Origin: Rosa chinensis
Taxonomy: Eukaryota > Streptophyta > Magnoliopsida > Rosales > Rosaceae
NCBI RefSeq assembly: GCF_002994745.2
Contig: NC_037090.1
Location: forward strand, 38,993,001-39,057,000
DNA: 64,000 bases
Reading direction: 5' to 3'
The position numbers and the translations under genes are program-made. Shown piece by piece: positions 26,319-37,395 of this stretch. Numbering within the stretch: position 1 is the first letter of the stretch; each line of letters opens with the position of its first letter. Under the pieces are notes generated by a model that was not told the origin of the DNA, searched no databases, and worked only from the letters and a program-made list of their open reading frames with translations.

Positions 26319-28023
26319 TAAAAAAAAAAATAATAATAAAAAATGTGAACTGTTCCCGACTGTTCATAAGGGAGAGAAAGGACGATTTTGTCCTCACTTT
26401 ATCTTCTTTTACGCCTGCATATGCCATTGGTGTCTGAAGCTACGTCGGTTTATTTCTTCTGTTTGGTACCAGAAGCAATGTCGGTTTTCTTTGGGCAGTA
26501 GAAGACGGCATAGGATGGGTTTAGAAAAAAAGGGAGAAGAAGAGCGATTGGTGTTGGTTTGAAGAAAAGGGAGAATAAGAGCGAGCGATTAGTCTGCGTT
26601 GCGTATTCAGAGATCGATCGAAGGTTTGGAACTTTTTCTTGCTGAGTTCCTTGGTTTGATTAAAGCATGTGGGGAAATTTTCTTTCGGTTTCTGGTTAGA
26701 TTAACCTTTGCCTTGCCCGTCCATAAATGATAGGGATGTAGGATGATTTGAATTTTAGGCATAAGTATTTGTGACTTCAGGCAACTAGGTGAGGGGTTTT
26801 TTTTTTATTGAGTTTTGTTTAAAATTCAGCTGGCCTTATGCTTATTGGTTATGTATCAAAATGGTGCTAATTGCTTAGTTTCCAGTACTGGGTTTTGAAT
26901 TTTGATCAAGAATTGATATTCTAACTTGTCCTCAATTGATCTTGGATTCATCATCACTTTCTTTAGATTCATTTACCTTATCAATGACTGCTTTGCTTGC
27001 ACCCTTTGATTCAGAAGATTCAGGACTGACTGCTGCTGCTGTTGGTGCTTTTGAATTAGATGTATCAGCGATAGTTGGGGGGATATTCTTAGGAACTTCC
27101 TACAGACCAACAATGAAAATAGAACTCTGTGTGTTAGCAATAGAATATTCATCTTGCAGTTGGCACTTGCTAGAAAAAACAGAGCAGTAATTGCAATAAA
27201 GGTGTAATCAAGTATGAAGAAGAGCTAGTACTACTATTTCTGCTTTGAAATTATTGAAGGTTGGTAAAGGGTATGAAACGGTTGGGTATAAAAATAGAAG
27301 GATTCAGTGGGAACCCACGGCTGCAAGTTGATAAGTTAGTTCATGGGGGAGTTAAGCATAGAGACAAAAGTTTACTGTGAGGGAATGGATGTGGAGCAAG
27401 AAATTGCCCAACTTTCGCTCTGTGATTTTATCCAAATTTCCTTTGGTTTTTCGGTTTGTGAGAACTGAAAACTAACTTCTAGATATAAGAGGAAACCTGC
27501 AGGTTAGGGTTTGATGAGTTGGGAAAGCAAGAGGTGAAACTAGAATTAGAGAGAGGCTGTTTGGTCGTTAACATGAGTTCTTACCACATTACGTTGGGTA
27601 TGGTCGCAATCTGAACTGTTCAAAGGTGCAATCATCCATCTTTGGGGCCTCTATCTCAACCTGGTCGTCTTCCTTACGGTTGAGTAATTGGCTCTCATTT
27701 GTTTTGTTTTTTTTTTTAATTTATTTAGTTTGTTTGGGGATTCAATTCCAGGCTATGTTCTCCTTCCTTAATTTTGTTATCTTGCATACTGACTCCTTTT
27801 GAACATCTAAAGCGTTGCTCTTGATTGAATTGAGTTTCCTATTTTCTGTCCTGAGCTTTGCTTTTGTGTGTCTGTCTATATAATTTAGGATGTTGATCGA
27901 TATGGGCTTCACTGTCAACATCATTGTTCATTATTGGATTGCTCTGTTTCTAAACAATCTCTACCAATGTGTAATCATTGCCTTTTCCCATTACATACTT
28001 CCAATTCATTGATAATAGCAAAT
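26319..28023. other. Presumed Helitron body with an exon-like fragment
   Basis: Sequence ending in the Helitron-like terminus at 28053. It contains the minus-strand exon-like piece at 26932-27099. No Rep/helicase frame is seen, so any Helitron here would be non-autonomous. I could not fix a 5' TC end. Confidence 0.35.
26932..27099 (-). pseudogene. Captured terminal exon of an unknown gene
   Basis: On the minus strand a good acceptor (T-rich tract then CTGTAG) is followed by exactly 56 codons ending in TGA. The encoded 55 residues start E-V-P-K-N-I-P-P and are rich in S, E, K, A and D, like an acidic C-terminal tail of a plant protein. No upstream exon was identified on the same strand. The position 0.95 kb inside a Helitron-like 3' end fits gene-fragment capture. 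The parent gene is not recognised, and chance cannot be excluded. Confidence 0.35.
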
Positions 28024-28053
28024 CCCGCAGCAAAGCGCGGGCAAACTTTCTAG
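28024..28053 (+). mobile_element. Helitron-like 3' terminus
   Basis: A short GC hairpin (CCCGC at 28024-28028, GCGGG at 28037-28041) is followed 8 bases later by CTAG and then T, matching the Helitron rule of a 3' hairpin, CTRR end and insertion before T. A diverged copy of the same terminus lies at about 41899-41928. Confidence 0.6.
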
Positions 28054-29416
28054 TAGGATTGAGATTGTAGTAATTGTAAAATAGTTGTTAATTTTGTTCA
28101 ACATTCTGAAATTTGAGCTTACCAAGAAGTGGATAAAGGATTAGAAGCTTTGTAGATGATTTCATAGCATAGGTGTTGGATATTGAGTTTCCTAAACAAG
28201 ATTCAATTAGCTTGCGTTTGTATTGCAATTAACAAGAGAAGAGTAAACTGAGTCGAAATACTTGCGCTGTCGACACCATTCGATTCATGTAACTGTGGCC
28301 ATGGTTCAGTTAGTTGTTCTATAACACGAAGATGGGGCCATAATCAATAGGATTTCTATTTTTCACCCAATCCACCGTTATGGAATTTCAACGGAGTGTT
28401 GAAGTAGCAGTATAGTTAGTTGGTTCCAAGGATTCATGGTTCTGTTCTCTATTGGTTTATAGATCTCACTGGAACAAAACACTACGTGGACCCTTCCTTT
28501 GAATTAATATTTTGCAGCGGTTTCTTTTTTACCCAAATATTGTGTAGGATTTGAGTACTGATAAGTGATTGACCACAGAAAACTATGAAACCTATGCGCA
28601 TTATCCCCTTTTCTCTTTTGCTAAGAAGGTTATCGCTTAGTGTTGGTTTGAGTTCCAGTTGCTTCCACTTTATCTGTGTTGTGTTTTTGGCTCATTGATA
28701 CAATCTGAAAATTAGGATGCAGAATTCAAATCCAAGTCTAGAAAGGAAAGAGGTTTGCGCGCAGCTTTTCTATAAGTTCTAGGAAAGTTAGTCTTTCAAG
28801 TTCTATTAGGATTTGTATTAAAAGCTTAGTCTATTAGGATTATGAATCCTAATCCCATGTTGTATCAGCAGCCTCTATGCCCTATAAATAGGAGCTGCAG
28901 TCAGTTTTCTGGAATTAAGACAGAAAGTGCAGAAAACTGAGAGTCAAGGTGATAGAGAGATAAGAACTAGTCAGAGGGGTTTGAGGGATCTGCAATAAGT
29001 ACTTGTAAACACCTAAATTCTTCATAGTGCTAGTGAATCTCTCAAGAGAGATCACGAAGTGGACGTAGGCTAAAGTTTTGGCTGAACCACTCTAAAATCT
29101 GCTGTGTTGTTTCTGTTTTCAGTTCATCTATTTTCTGATTTTGCTTTAGTAAAACACAAAGATCCTAAAGGGGCTTACACAATAATCTGTTGAGGTTAAT
29201 GTATAAATCTTGCATGGATCTGTGGTGCTTGCTATATTTGTTTGAGCTTCGTTGGTTAGATTAGTAACTGAGTTTTTGTTTGTCAGCAGCAGCGACAGAT
29301 CGGCAAAGGAGAATATCTCTAGAAACTCGGCTCCAAAGTGCTAAGTAGAGTTGGACCACCTCCTTGGGAAACCTAATACAGTAATTTGTTGGACTTGCTT
29401 TGTTTCTTGCGTCTAT
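28054..29416. other. Upstream region of the CCCH-RING gene
   Basis: AT-rich DNA including an LTR-like block (about 28727-29170) and the presumed 5' leader of the gene at 29417. The stretch 29280-29400 looks like 5' UTR (CAGCAGCAGCGACAGATCGG), possibly with a leader intron. Confidence 0.4.
28727..29170 (+). repeat. Probable solo LTR (Copia-like) in a promoter
   Basis: The block has LTR architecture: a TATA box TATAAATA at 28883-28890, a transcribed part with an inverted 'ctctcaagagag' word and a CACGAAGTGGACGTAGGC segment that I remember from plant Copia LTR R/U5 regions. The exact ends and target duplication could not be fixed, and no internal retroelement sequence adjoins it. It lies 250-700 bp upstream of the CCCH-RING start codon. 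Confidence 0.4.
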
Positions 29417-30541
29417 ATGGCAGATTCCGGTGGAAATGCAGAACCTGGAGAAGGTATGTTTAACTCTTGTTTTCAATTTTGTTTATCTATCTCCCTTGAA
29501 CACACTATTCATTGCCCTTTTTATTTCCAGTTTGCAACTTCTTCAGGAAGCCAACAACAAAGAGAAATTTCAGAAAGCGTACTTCTGAAGCTGAGGACGA
29601 TGAGGAATCAAATTCTGGGAGTGCGGTATTACCAAGTCAAAGAAAAGCTGCAAAGCCTGATGGCAAGTTGTTTTTTTCTAGTGGACCCTCTAAGAGCTCT
29701 GCATCTGATGATGGGAAAGTAATTTTTGAGTTTAAGTCTTCAAAAGAAATCCAAGTTGAACACGATAGCAGAGCAACAGCGACACTGGAGACTGAGACTG
29801 AGTTCTCTAGAGACGCCCGGGCAGTTCGAGAGAGAGTTCTTAAGCAGTCAGAGGAGGCCTTGAAGGGAACCGGGAAAAGCACAGGCAATGAAAAACTATA
29901 TAAAGGGCTCCATGGATATACTGATCATAAGGCTGGGTTTCGTAGAGAGCTAACAGTGGCCAGTGAAAAAGCGGGAGGTTCCCATGGGCCTCTCAGAGCT
30001 TCTGCTCACATCAGGGCTTCCACACGATTTGATTATCAGCCAGATATCTGTAAGGATTACAAAGAGACTGGTTACTGTGGGTATGGAGATTCCTGCAAGT
30101 TTATGCATGATCGTGGGGACTACAAGTCTGGCTGGCAGATGGAAAGGGAGTGGGATGAAGCAGAGAAAGTCAGGAAGAGAAATTTAGCTTTGCGTGAGGC
30201 TGGTGAGGAAGTTGATGATGACGATGACAACGACGACGACGACGACGATGACTTGTTACCCTTTGCATGTTTCATCTGCAGACAAACTTTTGTTGATCCT
30301 GTTGTAACCAAGTGCAACCACTACTTCTGCGAGCACTGTGCACTAAAGGTGATCCCTTTTTCTTAATGTTATCATCCTCTGTGTTTTCCAATTTGTGTTC
30401 TTTACATGCTTTTTCTAAGTCTGCTTTCTTTCACAGCATCATTCAAAGAACAAGAAGTGCTTTGTGTGCAACAAGCCGACTCTTGGCATTTTCAATACAG
30501 CTCATGAAATACGCAAAAGGATAGCTGCAGAGGGCAAATAA
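29417..30541 (+). CDS. CWC24: CCCH + RING zinc-finger protein, CWC24/RNF113A family
   Basis: Orthologue type of Arabidopsis C3H1, human RNF113A and yeast Cwc24, a nuclear factor joining the spliceosome around its activation. Exons 29417-29453, 29531-30348, 30437-30541; 960 nt, 319 aa (Arabidopsis about 343). Exon 1 encodes only 12 residues. The basic N-terminus (F-F-R-K-P near residue 15) and a charged middle lead to one CCCH finger with C-X8-C-X5-C-X3-H spacing (~185), an acidic D-rich run of about 17 residues from a GAC/GAT repeat, then a C3HC4 RING (~256 to the end) whose last two cysteines lie in exon 3. The start is the first ATG in frame and matches the family N-terminus. In the family the RING can act as a ubiquitin ligase; the splicing role is inferred from homologues. 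Confidence 0.9.
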
Positions 30542-31574
30542 CTGCTATGCATACTAGTTAGTTTTGCTTTGAATTATGGAAGCACAAATATTTTTTTTTT
30601 CATCTTCTATTTTGGATGCACTGGATGTTATATAGGTTGGCAGGCTCATAGCCTTGCAATTGTCAGTGTTAGCAGATTCATTGCTTCTAAGACTTGATAT
30701 CATTGCTTAAACTTTTTCTGTTACTAGTATTGTGAAGTGACATCGAACTTGGTTCCACAAAATGTATTAGTGACAGTAGTTATTCTCTATCCTCGCGACT
30801 TATAATTCCCCGAGTTTTTTTGTTGTGTGTGTTTGGAGAATACGAGAATGGGTTTGAGAAGTGAGAATGATGGGTTATGATCGGTTTTCTTTTCAATTAA
30901 GCTTCAGACCAATATAAAGTTCCCATCCAGCAACATTTCTTTCCACCTCAAGCTTCTGGCCAAGGCATTCAGTTTAGCAAAAGGAGCAATACTCATCGGC
31001 CAAATGAAAAAGGGGATGCACATTACTTTTGCCTAACGAGTTTGTCTGCCGAAGCCTGTGTAGAGCCAAGCGCTTCATGGGGAAAGGTCCCTTTTATTTT
31101 ACCTTTCGCGGGAGACTTTTTTGGTTCGTCACCCTACGTGACATTTCAACAAACACTTCGTTGGAAAAAGCCTCGCATAAAAAAATTACAAAATCAACGT
31201 AGATGAACAAACTCGATATGAGACGGTAATCTGTAGTCATTAGAATATAACTGCAACAAATTGGTAGTACTCATTTCCTTGGAACTTTGTGATTCCCATA
31301 TGTCGGGCATAGATTGTTGATTTTTTTATTCACAGATACGCTGAGGCGCATATTAAATGAAACCAAACCTCAGCTATAGCTTAAATACTGTCCCGAACTT
31401 GGAAGAAAGGTCAAGGGAGAACAGAAAAGACACCAGCTCAAACATCTTGAAGAATTAATTACAAGTTACCTGCTGCCTAATTCAAATGGGAAAGAAATTC
31501 ACAAATTCTACTAATACAAGGTGACAAAGGCAGAATTCGTTGGAGATGATCGCCCACATCATCATCTATAAGCA
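30542..31574. other. 3' flank of the CCCH-RING gene
   Basis: 3' UTR and spacer. No gene recognised. The right end (31575-31579, ACACT) is the target duplication of the Copia element, so this DNA was originally contiguous with 38690 onward. Confidence 0.5.
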
Positions 31575-31579
31575 ACACT

Positions 31580-32056
31580 TGTTAAAAATAACCATATACA
31601 TGCTCACAATATATGCACACAATCATAAAAGGGATTAAGGCTTACCTTCAGCAATCACTGGCATGGATTCCATCTTATGCTACAAACACGAACACTGAAT
31701 ATGGCCTTCTGTTACTTACCAACTTGCTTCTCAATGGACAGAACAATATGCAAAACGTCGGTAGTAATCAGGGACCAATTCATCTGTATATATAGGAGAC
31801 TTAACCCTCAAGAAGCTTCCCATTAAAGCTATCCATATCGGTTTAGGTTTCCTAGTTAGATTCTTAATGTAACACTTCATTGTAATCTTTCTTGCAGACT
31901 AAGAATAGGATTACTTACCTTAATGAATAGATACACTGCTTCATTAAGTTACAAGTATTGATTTACTGTTTGTATCCATGTTAAACTAGGATTGATATTA
32001 AGCTAATCATCAATTACTTTATGATGATATGTGTTATGTCCATATTTGATCTTACA
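31580..32056 (-). repeat. 3' LTR of the Copia element
   Basis: 477 bp, TG...CA ends read on the plus strand as TGTTAAAAAT...TCTTACA; preceded on the element strand by a polypurine tract. Appears identical to the LTR at 38208-38684. Confidence 0.95.
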
Positions 32057-32672
32057 ATCTCCCCCTTGGACTCACACATATCATGCTCGATGATTTGCAC
32101 CAGAGAACATCAAAACCTACTTAACTTACTGAAGTGCGCGCCAGATAACAAACTTAAATCGAAAATCCATTCCAACATGGTCAGATCACAGTTACTTATG
32201 CAGAGCAAGAAACAGTATACATTTTAACAAAAATGCAGAGTTTCAAAACCACAAACACAAGCTCCTGCAATCCACATATGTCAAACCAGAAGTGATACAA
32301 TATATGTTAATGTGTATCAACAAGTAAACATATATTAGGTCCTACTTTATGTTTCTAAAACCAAAAACTCAAGCAAATTTACTGAACACTGATGGCTTAA
32401 AGATATTGCTTGAACCTTAACATCATGCTTCACATGATTTAAGCCATCTGATAGCAAGTATAACTTTAAACACAAAATCGATAATTTTCAGAACATTCAA
32501 CAAAAACTGCAGTAATAACCAAAATCTGAAAATACCTCAAAATTTATTAATAATAAAATCTGTCATTACAAACAAGTTGTGATAAACAAAATAAAAGATC
32601 ACGACTAAAACACAAGAACTCAAAAAACCTTAGAATTTTAAATGCTCCAACTGGACTAACTCTCTACTGAAC

Positions 32673-34277
32673 CTAAGCATCTAAATTAGCTAAAATTCCA
32701 ATGCTTGCTGTATGTTTCTGGAATGCTGCTACTGACAATGCCTTGGTGAAAGGATCTGCTAGCTGTGAATTTGTGTCAATACTCAAAACAGCTATTTCAC
32801 CATGCTTTACTCTTTCTCTAACACTGTAATACTTTAGATCAATGTGTTTAGAATTATTTGATCTTTTACTGTTCTTGCTAAAGAAAACTGCAGCCTCATT
32901 GTCACAATAAATCACAAGTGTTCCAGCCACAATGTGACTCAATACTTTGGTCTGCATGAGAAAATTCCTAATCCAAAGTCCTTCACACACAGTTTCATAT
33001 ACTGCAATAAATTCAGCTTGCATAGTAGAAGTTGAAACAAGTGTTTGTTTCATGGTTTTCCAAGCAATAGCACCTCCTGCAAGCATGAACACATATCCAC
33101 AAGTCGACTTCTTGGAGTTTGGATAATTCCCTGCAAAATCCGAGTCTGAGAATCCAATGAGTTTCAGATCCTCCACTTGCCTATAAACTAGCATGTGACT
33201 TTTAGTTCTCTGCAGGTATCTCAACACTTTCTCCCCACCTACCCAATGTTCATGGCCTGGATTGGATTGGAATCTTGACAAAATCCCTACTGCAAAAGAC
33301 AAGTCTGGCCTAGTGCAAACTTGTGCATACATGAGACTTCCTACAAGTCTGGCATAAGGCTTTGACTCCATATTTTCCTTTTCAACATCACTATTGGGAC
33401 TTTGCTTCTTAGTTAGCTTATCTCCTTTGGACATGGGAACTTCTCCAGCTGCACACTTCTCCATACCAAATCTCTTTAAAACTTTGGTAATATAATTCTG
33501 TTGAGACAAACCAAGTAGTCTCTGTGCCCTATCTCTTTTAATCTCATTACCTAGTACATAGGATGCTTCTCCTAAGTCTTTCATGTCAAAATTCCTTGAC
33601 AGAAAACTCTTGGTATCTTTAAGCAATTTAATGTTACTGCTAGCCAAAAGTATATCATCCACATAGAGTACCAGAAAAATAAAATTGTTCCCAACTGTCT
33701 TCAAATAAACACACTCATCAACAAGATTTTCTGTAAATCCAAAAGTAGAAATCACATAATCAAATTTCTTGTACCACTGTCTAGAAGCTTGTTTAAGGCC
33801 ATAAATTGATTTTCTTAATTTGCACACTAAGTTTTCACTTCCAGCTCGCACAAAACCTTCCGGTTGCCTCATATAAATCACTTCATCTAGTTCACCATTC
33901 AAGAAAGCTGTTTTAACATCCATCTGGTGTAGCTCCATATCAAAATGAGCCACTAAAGCCATGATTATTCTAAACGAGTCTTTTGTAGAAACTGGAGAAA
34001 AAGTCTCAGTAAAGTCAATGCCCTCCTTCTGTGTAAAACCCTTGGCAACTAATCTTGCTTTATGTCTCTCTACATCGCCATTTGCATCTCTTTTGGTTTT
34101 GAAAACCCATTTACAACCTATAGGCTTCTGTTTGGGGTCAGGTTCAACTAATTCCCAAACTGCATTTTGGCTCATGGAATCAATTTCTGCTTCCATTGCT
34201 AGCTGCCACTGATGTGATTCACTACTCCCAATGGCCTGATTAAATGTAGTTGGATCATTGTCCTCTGCACAGTCCAT
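32673..34277 (-). CDS. Copia pol, C-terminal part: RT and RNase H
   Basis: A 534-codon open frame. The RT part starts with the Copia E-L-V-E-P-D-P-K and G-C-K-W-V-F-K-T-K blocks (~42-65), has D-V-K-T-A-F-L-N-G (~119) and the catalytic L-Y-V-D-D-I-L-L-A (~203). RNase H follows with G-F-S-D-S-D-F-A-G (~373), M-Q-A-E-F-I-A-V (~420) and Y-C-D-N-E-A-A (~459). All key acidic residues are present. The frame is open upstream of the first Met to the poly-C tract at 34322-34345, where it parts from the integrase frame. Confidence 0.9.
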   Translation of the reverse strand: MDCAEDNDPTTFNQAIGSSESHQWQLAMEAEIDSMSQNAVWELVEPDPKQKPIGCKWVFKTKRDANGDVERHKARLVAKGFTQKEGIDFTETFSPVSTKDSFRIIMALVAHFDMELHQMDVKTAFLNGELDEVIYMRQPEGFVRAGSENLVCKLRKSIYGLKQASRQWYKKFDYVISTFGFTENLVDECVYLKTVGNNFIFLVLYVDDILLASSNIKLLKDTKSFLSRNFDMKDLGEASYVLGNEIKRDRAQRLLGLSQQNYITKVLKRFGMEKCAAGEVPMSKGDKLTKKQSPNSDVEKENMESKPYARLVGSLMYAQVCTRPDLSFAVGILSRFQSNPGHEHWVGGEKVLRYLQRTKSHMLVYRQVEDLKLIGFSDSDFAGNYPNSKKSTCGYVFMLAGGAIAWKTMKQTLVSTSTMQAEFIAVYETVCEGLWIRNFLMQTKVLSHIVAGTLVIYCDNEAAVFFSKNSKRSNNSKHIDLKYYSVRERVKHGEIAVLSIDTNSQLADPFTKALSVAAFQKHTASIGILANLDA

Positions 34278-36079
34278 TTCAATTTCTGCTTCTTGTAGAT
34301 AAACAATGTAGTCACTCTCTTCCCCCCCCCCCCCCCCCCCCCCCCATAAGTTGGTTTTCTTGCTCTCTGTGATCTTCTAGGTTGAGCCACTGGATGATTT
34401 TGAGGTTCAGTTACTTGACCAGTTACGTGGTCAGTTACTTGGTCAGTGACATGGGCAGTGACATGGGCAGTGACATGGTCAGTGACATGGGCAGTGACTT
34501 GACCAGGCACAGTTACTTGGTTAGTGACATGGGCAGTGACTTGACCAGGCACAGTTATTTGGTCAGTTACATGGTCAGTGACTTGGTCAGTTACTTGGCC
34601 AGTTACTCGACCAGGTATAGTGACTTGGTCAGTGACACGGTCAGTTACTTGATCAGGGACAGGTACTTGGTCAGTTACATGACCAGTGACATGATCAGTT
34701 ACATCTTGTTCTAAAGGCAATGGTACACTTATATTCTCATCTGACACAATTTCCTCAAAATCTGAGGTTAAATCCTCAAGGTTTGTATTGTGAACTTTTT
34801 CACTTAGAAACTTTACTTGATGTGTTTCAAAAATTCTAGGTGAATGATGAGCAGAATATAATTTATAGCCTTTAGATTTATCTGGATAACCTATAAAATA
34901 GCAACTAACAGTTTTGGGGTCAAGTTTATTCAAGCTTGGATTATAAATCCTAGCTTCTGCATGACATCCCCAAACATGACAGTGATGAAGACTAGGTTTC
35001 CTGCCACACCAAAGCTCAAAAGCAGTATTTTCTATGGCTTTGCTAGGTGTCCTGTTGCAAATATAATTTGCAGTTTTTAAAGCCTCACCCCACAGAAATT
35101 TAGGCAAACCAGTTGTACACATCATACATCTAACCATGTTCAAAAGAGTCCTATTCTTTCTCTCTGCAACACCATTCTGTTGTGGATTATAGGGTGTTGT
35201 GTATTGAGCTTTAATTCCATTGTCTTGCAAAAACAAGGCAAATGGACCCTTTTGTTGGCCGGATTCAGTGTACTTTCCATAGAACTCTCCCCCTCTATCT
35301 GACCTCACTGTTTTGATTTTCTTTTCCAGTTGATTTTCTACCTCAGACTTAAAGATTTGAAAGGCTTTCAATGCTTGTGCCTTTTCTGAAAGTAGATAAA
35401 TATAACTGTATCTAGAAAAGTCATCAATGAATGTGATAAAATACATATTCCCACAGATAGTTTGATGCCTAAATGGTCCACATATATCAGTGTGTATGAG
35501 TTCTAATAAATTTTGGCTTCTATATGCAGTTTTCTTTCTAGTATTAGTTATTTTTCCCTTAAAGCATTCAACACAGTCTGTTAGATCAGAAAAATCAAGT
35601 TCATTTAGGATGTTGTTTTTCACCAAAATTTTCAGTCTCTCTTTTGAAACATGGTCGAGTCTTCTATGCCATAAAAATGCAGACTTTTCATTTAGTTTGG
35701 TTCTTTTAACACCTGTTAAAGTGTTAGTACTGTTTGTGTTATTTTCAACAAGTAAAATTTCTTGTTGAGCCATTGAACAATTTAACTGTAAATAATCATT
35801 CATAATAACACCAGAACCAATTTGAACAGAATTTTTAGAAATAAGAATTCCATTACTATCCATAACAAGTCTACAACCAGATTTTACTAAAAGAGAAACT
35901 GAAACCAAATTCCTTCTCATGGAAGGTACATAAAAAACATTGTCCAAAACTAATAATTTTCCTAATCCTAAATCGAGCTTTAAGGTTCCAATAGCCTTGA
36001 CTGCCACTCTCATGCCATTGCCTACACACAGGTTCACTTCATCACTTTTTGGGATTCTCCTCCTTATGAATCCCTGCAA
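34199..36079 (-). CDS. Copia pol, N-terminal part: protease end, integrase, V-T repeat linker
   Basis: Open frame following gag. It reads upstream of 36079 to about 36165 and includes the protease site W-I-D-S-G-S near 36098. The integrase zinc-binding region H-R-R-L-D-H...C-V-E-C-F-K-G (~138-170), catalytic D-I-C-G-P-F, D-D-F-S-R-Y and the N-G-V-A-E-R-K-N-R-T block (~304) are intact. After integrase comes about 100 residues of V-T-x-x tetrapeptides (34405-34715), then R-R-S-Q-R-A-R-K-P-T-Y, which in Copia precedes RT. At eight glycines from 24 C (34322-34345) the frame leaves the RT frame and ends with about 50 unrelated residues. Confidence 0.88.
   Translation of the reverse strand: MQGFIRRRIPKSDEVNLCVGNGMRVAVKAIGTLKLDLGLGKLLVLDNVFYVPSMRRNLVSVSLLVKSGCRLVMDSNGILISKNSVQIGSGVIMNDYLQLNCSMAQQEILLVENNTNSTNTLTGVKRTKLNEKSAFLWHRRLDHVSKERLKILVKNNILNELDFSDLTDCVECFKGKITNTRKKTAYRSQNLLELIHTDICGPFRHQTICGNMYFITFIDDFSRYSYIYLLSEKAQALKAFQIFKSEVENQLEKKIKTVRSDRGGEFYGKYTESGQQKGPFALFLQDNGIKAQYTTPYNPQQNGVAERKNRTLLNMVRCMMCTTGLPKFLWGEALKTANYICNRTPSKAIENTAFELWCGRKPSLHHCHVWGCHAEARIYNPSLNKLDPKTVSCYFIGYPDKSKGYKLYSAHHSPRIFETHQVKFLSEKVHNTNLEDLTSDFEEIVSDENISVPLPLEQDVTDHVTGHVTDQVPVPDQVTDRVTDQVTIPGRVTGQVTDQVTDHVTDQITVPGQVTAHVTNQVTVPGQVTAHVTDHVTAHVTAHVTDQVTDHVTGQVTEPQNHPVAQPRRSQRARKPTYGGGGGGGGKRVTTLFIYKKQKLKWTVQRTMIQLHLIRPLGVVNHISGS
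34322..34345. repeat. 24-base C homopolymer inside pol
   Basis: 24 consecutive C on plus (G on the coding strand) exactly where the integrase and RT frames part. It may be a real slippage-prone tract or a sequencing/assembly error in a homopolymer. Confidence 0.9.
34405..34715 (-). repeat. Coding 12-bp repeat array (V-T-x-x units)
   Basis: About 25 tandem near-12-bp units built from TGGTCAGTGAC / TGACCAGTTAC words, translated as V-T-D-Q, V-T-D-H, V-T-A-H, V-T-G-Q and V-P-G-Q type tetrapeptides. Third-position changes are spread through the array, and larger sub-blocks (V-T-V-P-G-Q-V-T-A-H) are themselves repeated. It occupies the integrase-RT linker, normally variable and low complexity in Copia. 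Confidence 0.9.
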
Positions 36080-36153
36080 AGAATTAGTAATATGAATAGG
36101 TGAGCCTGAATCTATCCACCAAGACTGTGGTTCAACATTTATAAGATTAATTT

Positions 36154-36981
36154 CTAAAGAAAAAACTGTATTAGAAAAATCTTACCCTTTTTGGCTAACC
36201 AATTTTTATAGCCAGTGCAGTCCTTTTTCATGTGTCCTACTCTTTTGCAAAAGTAGCACTTGAACCTAAATGGCCTATTTTCCTTGGCCACTGCAGCTGT
36301 TGAACTCTTAGTTATGGCTTTGATAGGCTTGAGCTTATTTTGGGGCTTTTTCCTTTTAGGCTTCTCAATGAGGTTAATGGTTGTAGCAGGTTCCTTTTCT
36401 TCCTTGATCCTAGATTCTTCATCCACACAGATGGATATAAGTTCATCTAGAGTCCAGTTTCCCTTTTGAGAGTTGTAACTGGTCCTAAGATGACTAAAAC
36501 TGTTAGGCAAGGAATGTAGTGCATAATGCACTACCTGCTCATCCCTAACCCCCATCAAGAGCTCCCTGAGTCTGCCATTTATATTGATCATCTTCATAAT
36601 ATGCTCTCTAACTCCCCCTGAACCCATGTACTTCAAATCATGAAACTCCTTGGTTAGCCTAGCAGCTTCTGCCTTTTCACTTTCTTTAAACTTAGCACCT
36701 ATGAGTTCCAAAAAATCTGATGCTAGCTCAGGTTCTTCTATACTTCCTCTGACAGTCTTGGACATAGAGGTACGAATGAGGTTCTTAGCCATTCTATTGG
36801 ATCTATGCCACTTCTTGTAAAGATCAGTTTCCTTCTTAGTGCTCTTTTCAGTTAACTCTTCAGGTTTGTCCTCAGTGAAGCAATAGTCTATGTTCTCATG
36901 CATTCCCATATAGTTCTCTACAGAATCTAGCCAAGCTCTATAGTTGGTTCCAGTTAGCATCAAGACACTGTTCAAGTTCAT
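36154..36981 (-). CDS. Copia gag (capsid/nucleocapsid)
   Basis: 275 codons from the ATG at 36981; the open frame extends nine codons upstream but begins with TTG. A Copia capsid-like region starts L-T-G-T-N-Y-R-A-W (~9-17), continues with a helical capsid part, and ends with one zinc knuckle C-Y-F-C-K-R-V-G-H-M-K-K-D-C (~C-X2-C-X4-H-X4-C, near residue 240). The gag frame closes at 36154, while protease continues in another frame, so a frame change lies near 36165-36180. Copia elements normally keep gag and pol in one frame, so this is probably a mutation, though a programmed shift is possible. Confidence 0.88.
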   Translation of the reverse strand: MNLNSVLMLTGTNYRAWLDSVENYMGMHENIDYCFTEDKPEELTEKSTKKETDLYKKWHRSNRMAKNLIRTSMSKTVRGSIEEPELASDFLELIGAKFKESEKAEAARLTKEFHDLKYMGSGGVREHIMKMININGRLRELLMGVRDEQVVHYALHSLPNSFSHLRTSYNSQKGNWTLDELISICVDEESRIKEEKEPATTINLIEKPKRKKPQNKLKPIKAITKSSTAAVAKENRPFRFKCYFCKRVGHMKKDCTGYKNWLAKKGKIFLIQFFL

Positions 36982-37395
36982 GTAAGAGTTACCTAAGGAG
37001 CAAAACAAAAATTCGTGTGAGTTCTCAATTTGTAAAGAAAATAACTTTAAGTTTTCTGTGTTTTATTTAGCTTTAAGCAACCAAAACAAGAACATACAGA
37101 AAACCTAAACAATCCATAATTGCATTCATATCAGTCCATAACCAAAAATAATGTTAAGCAACACTTTTGAGCAGAAGCATAACATCCTGGAGTTCTTTAT
37201 CAATATACCATGTTCAATGAAAACAAGTTATCCAAAGAAATTTATCCACATCTTTAGACAGAAGAAAAATTTCTAAGTATCCGTATTTATTTTCATCAAG
37301 CACGCATATTGCTGTTTTGTATTCTAAAACCATACTTGACCACTTCTTTGGAAGATAAAACTGAAGCATAGTTTTAAAACACAAAACACAATTTC

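Noticed and set aside
34382..34714. Plus-strand ORF rich in S-D-M-G-S-D
   Set aside because: It is the mirror of the coding 12-bp repeat array in pol.
34405..34715. CRISPR-like array or WRKY W-box cluster
   Set aside because: Units are contiguous without unique spacers and are translated. Only some contain TTGACC, so W-boxes look incidental.
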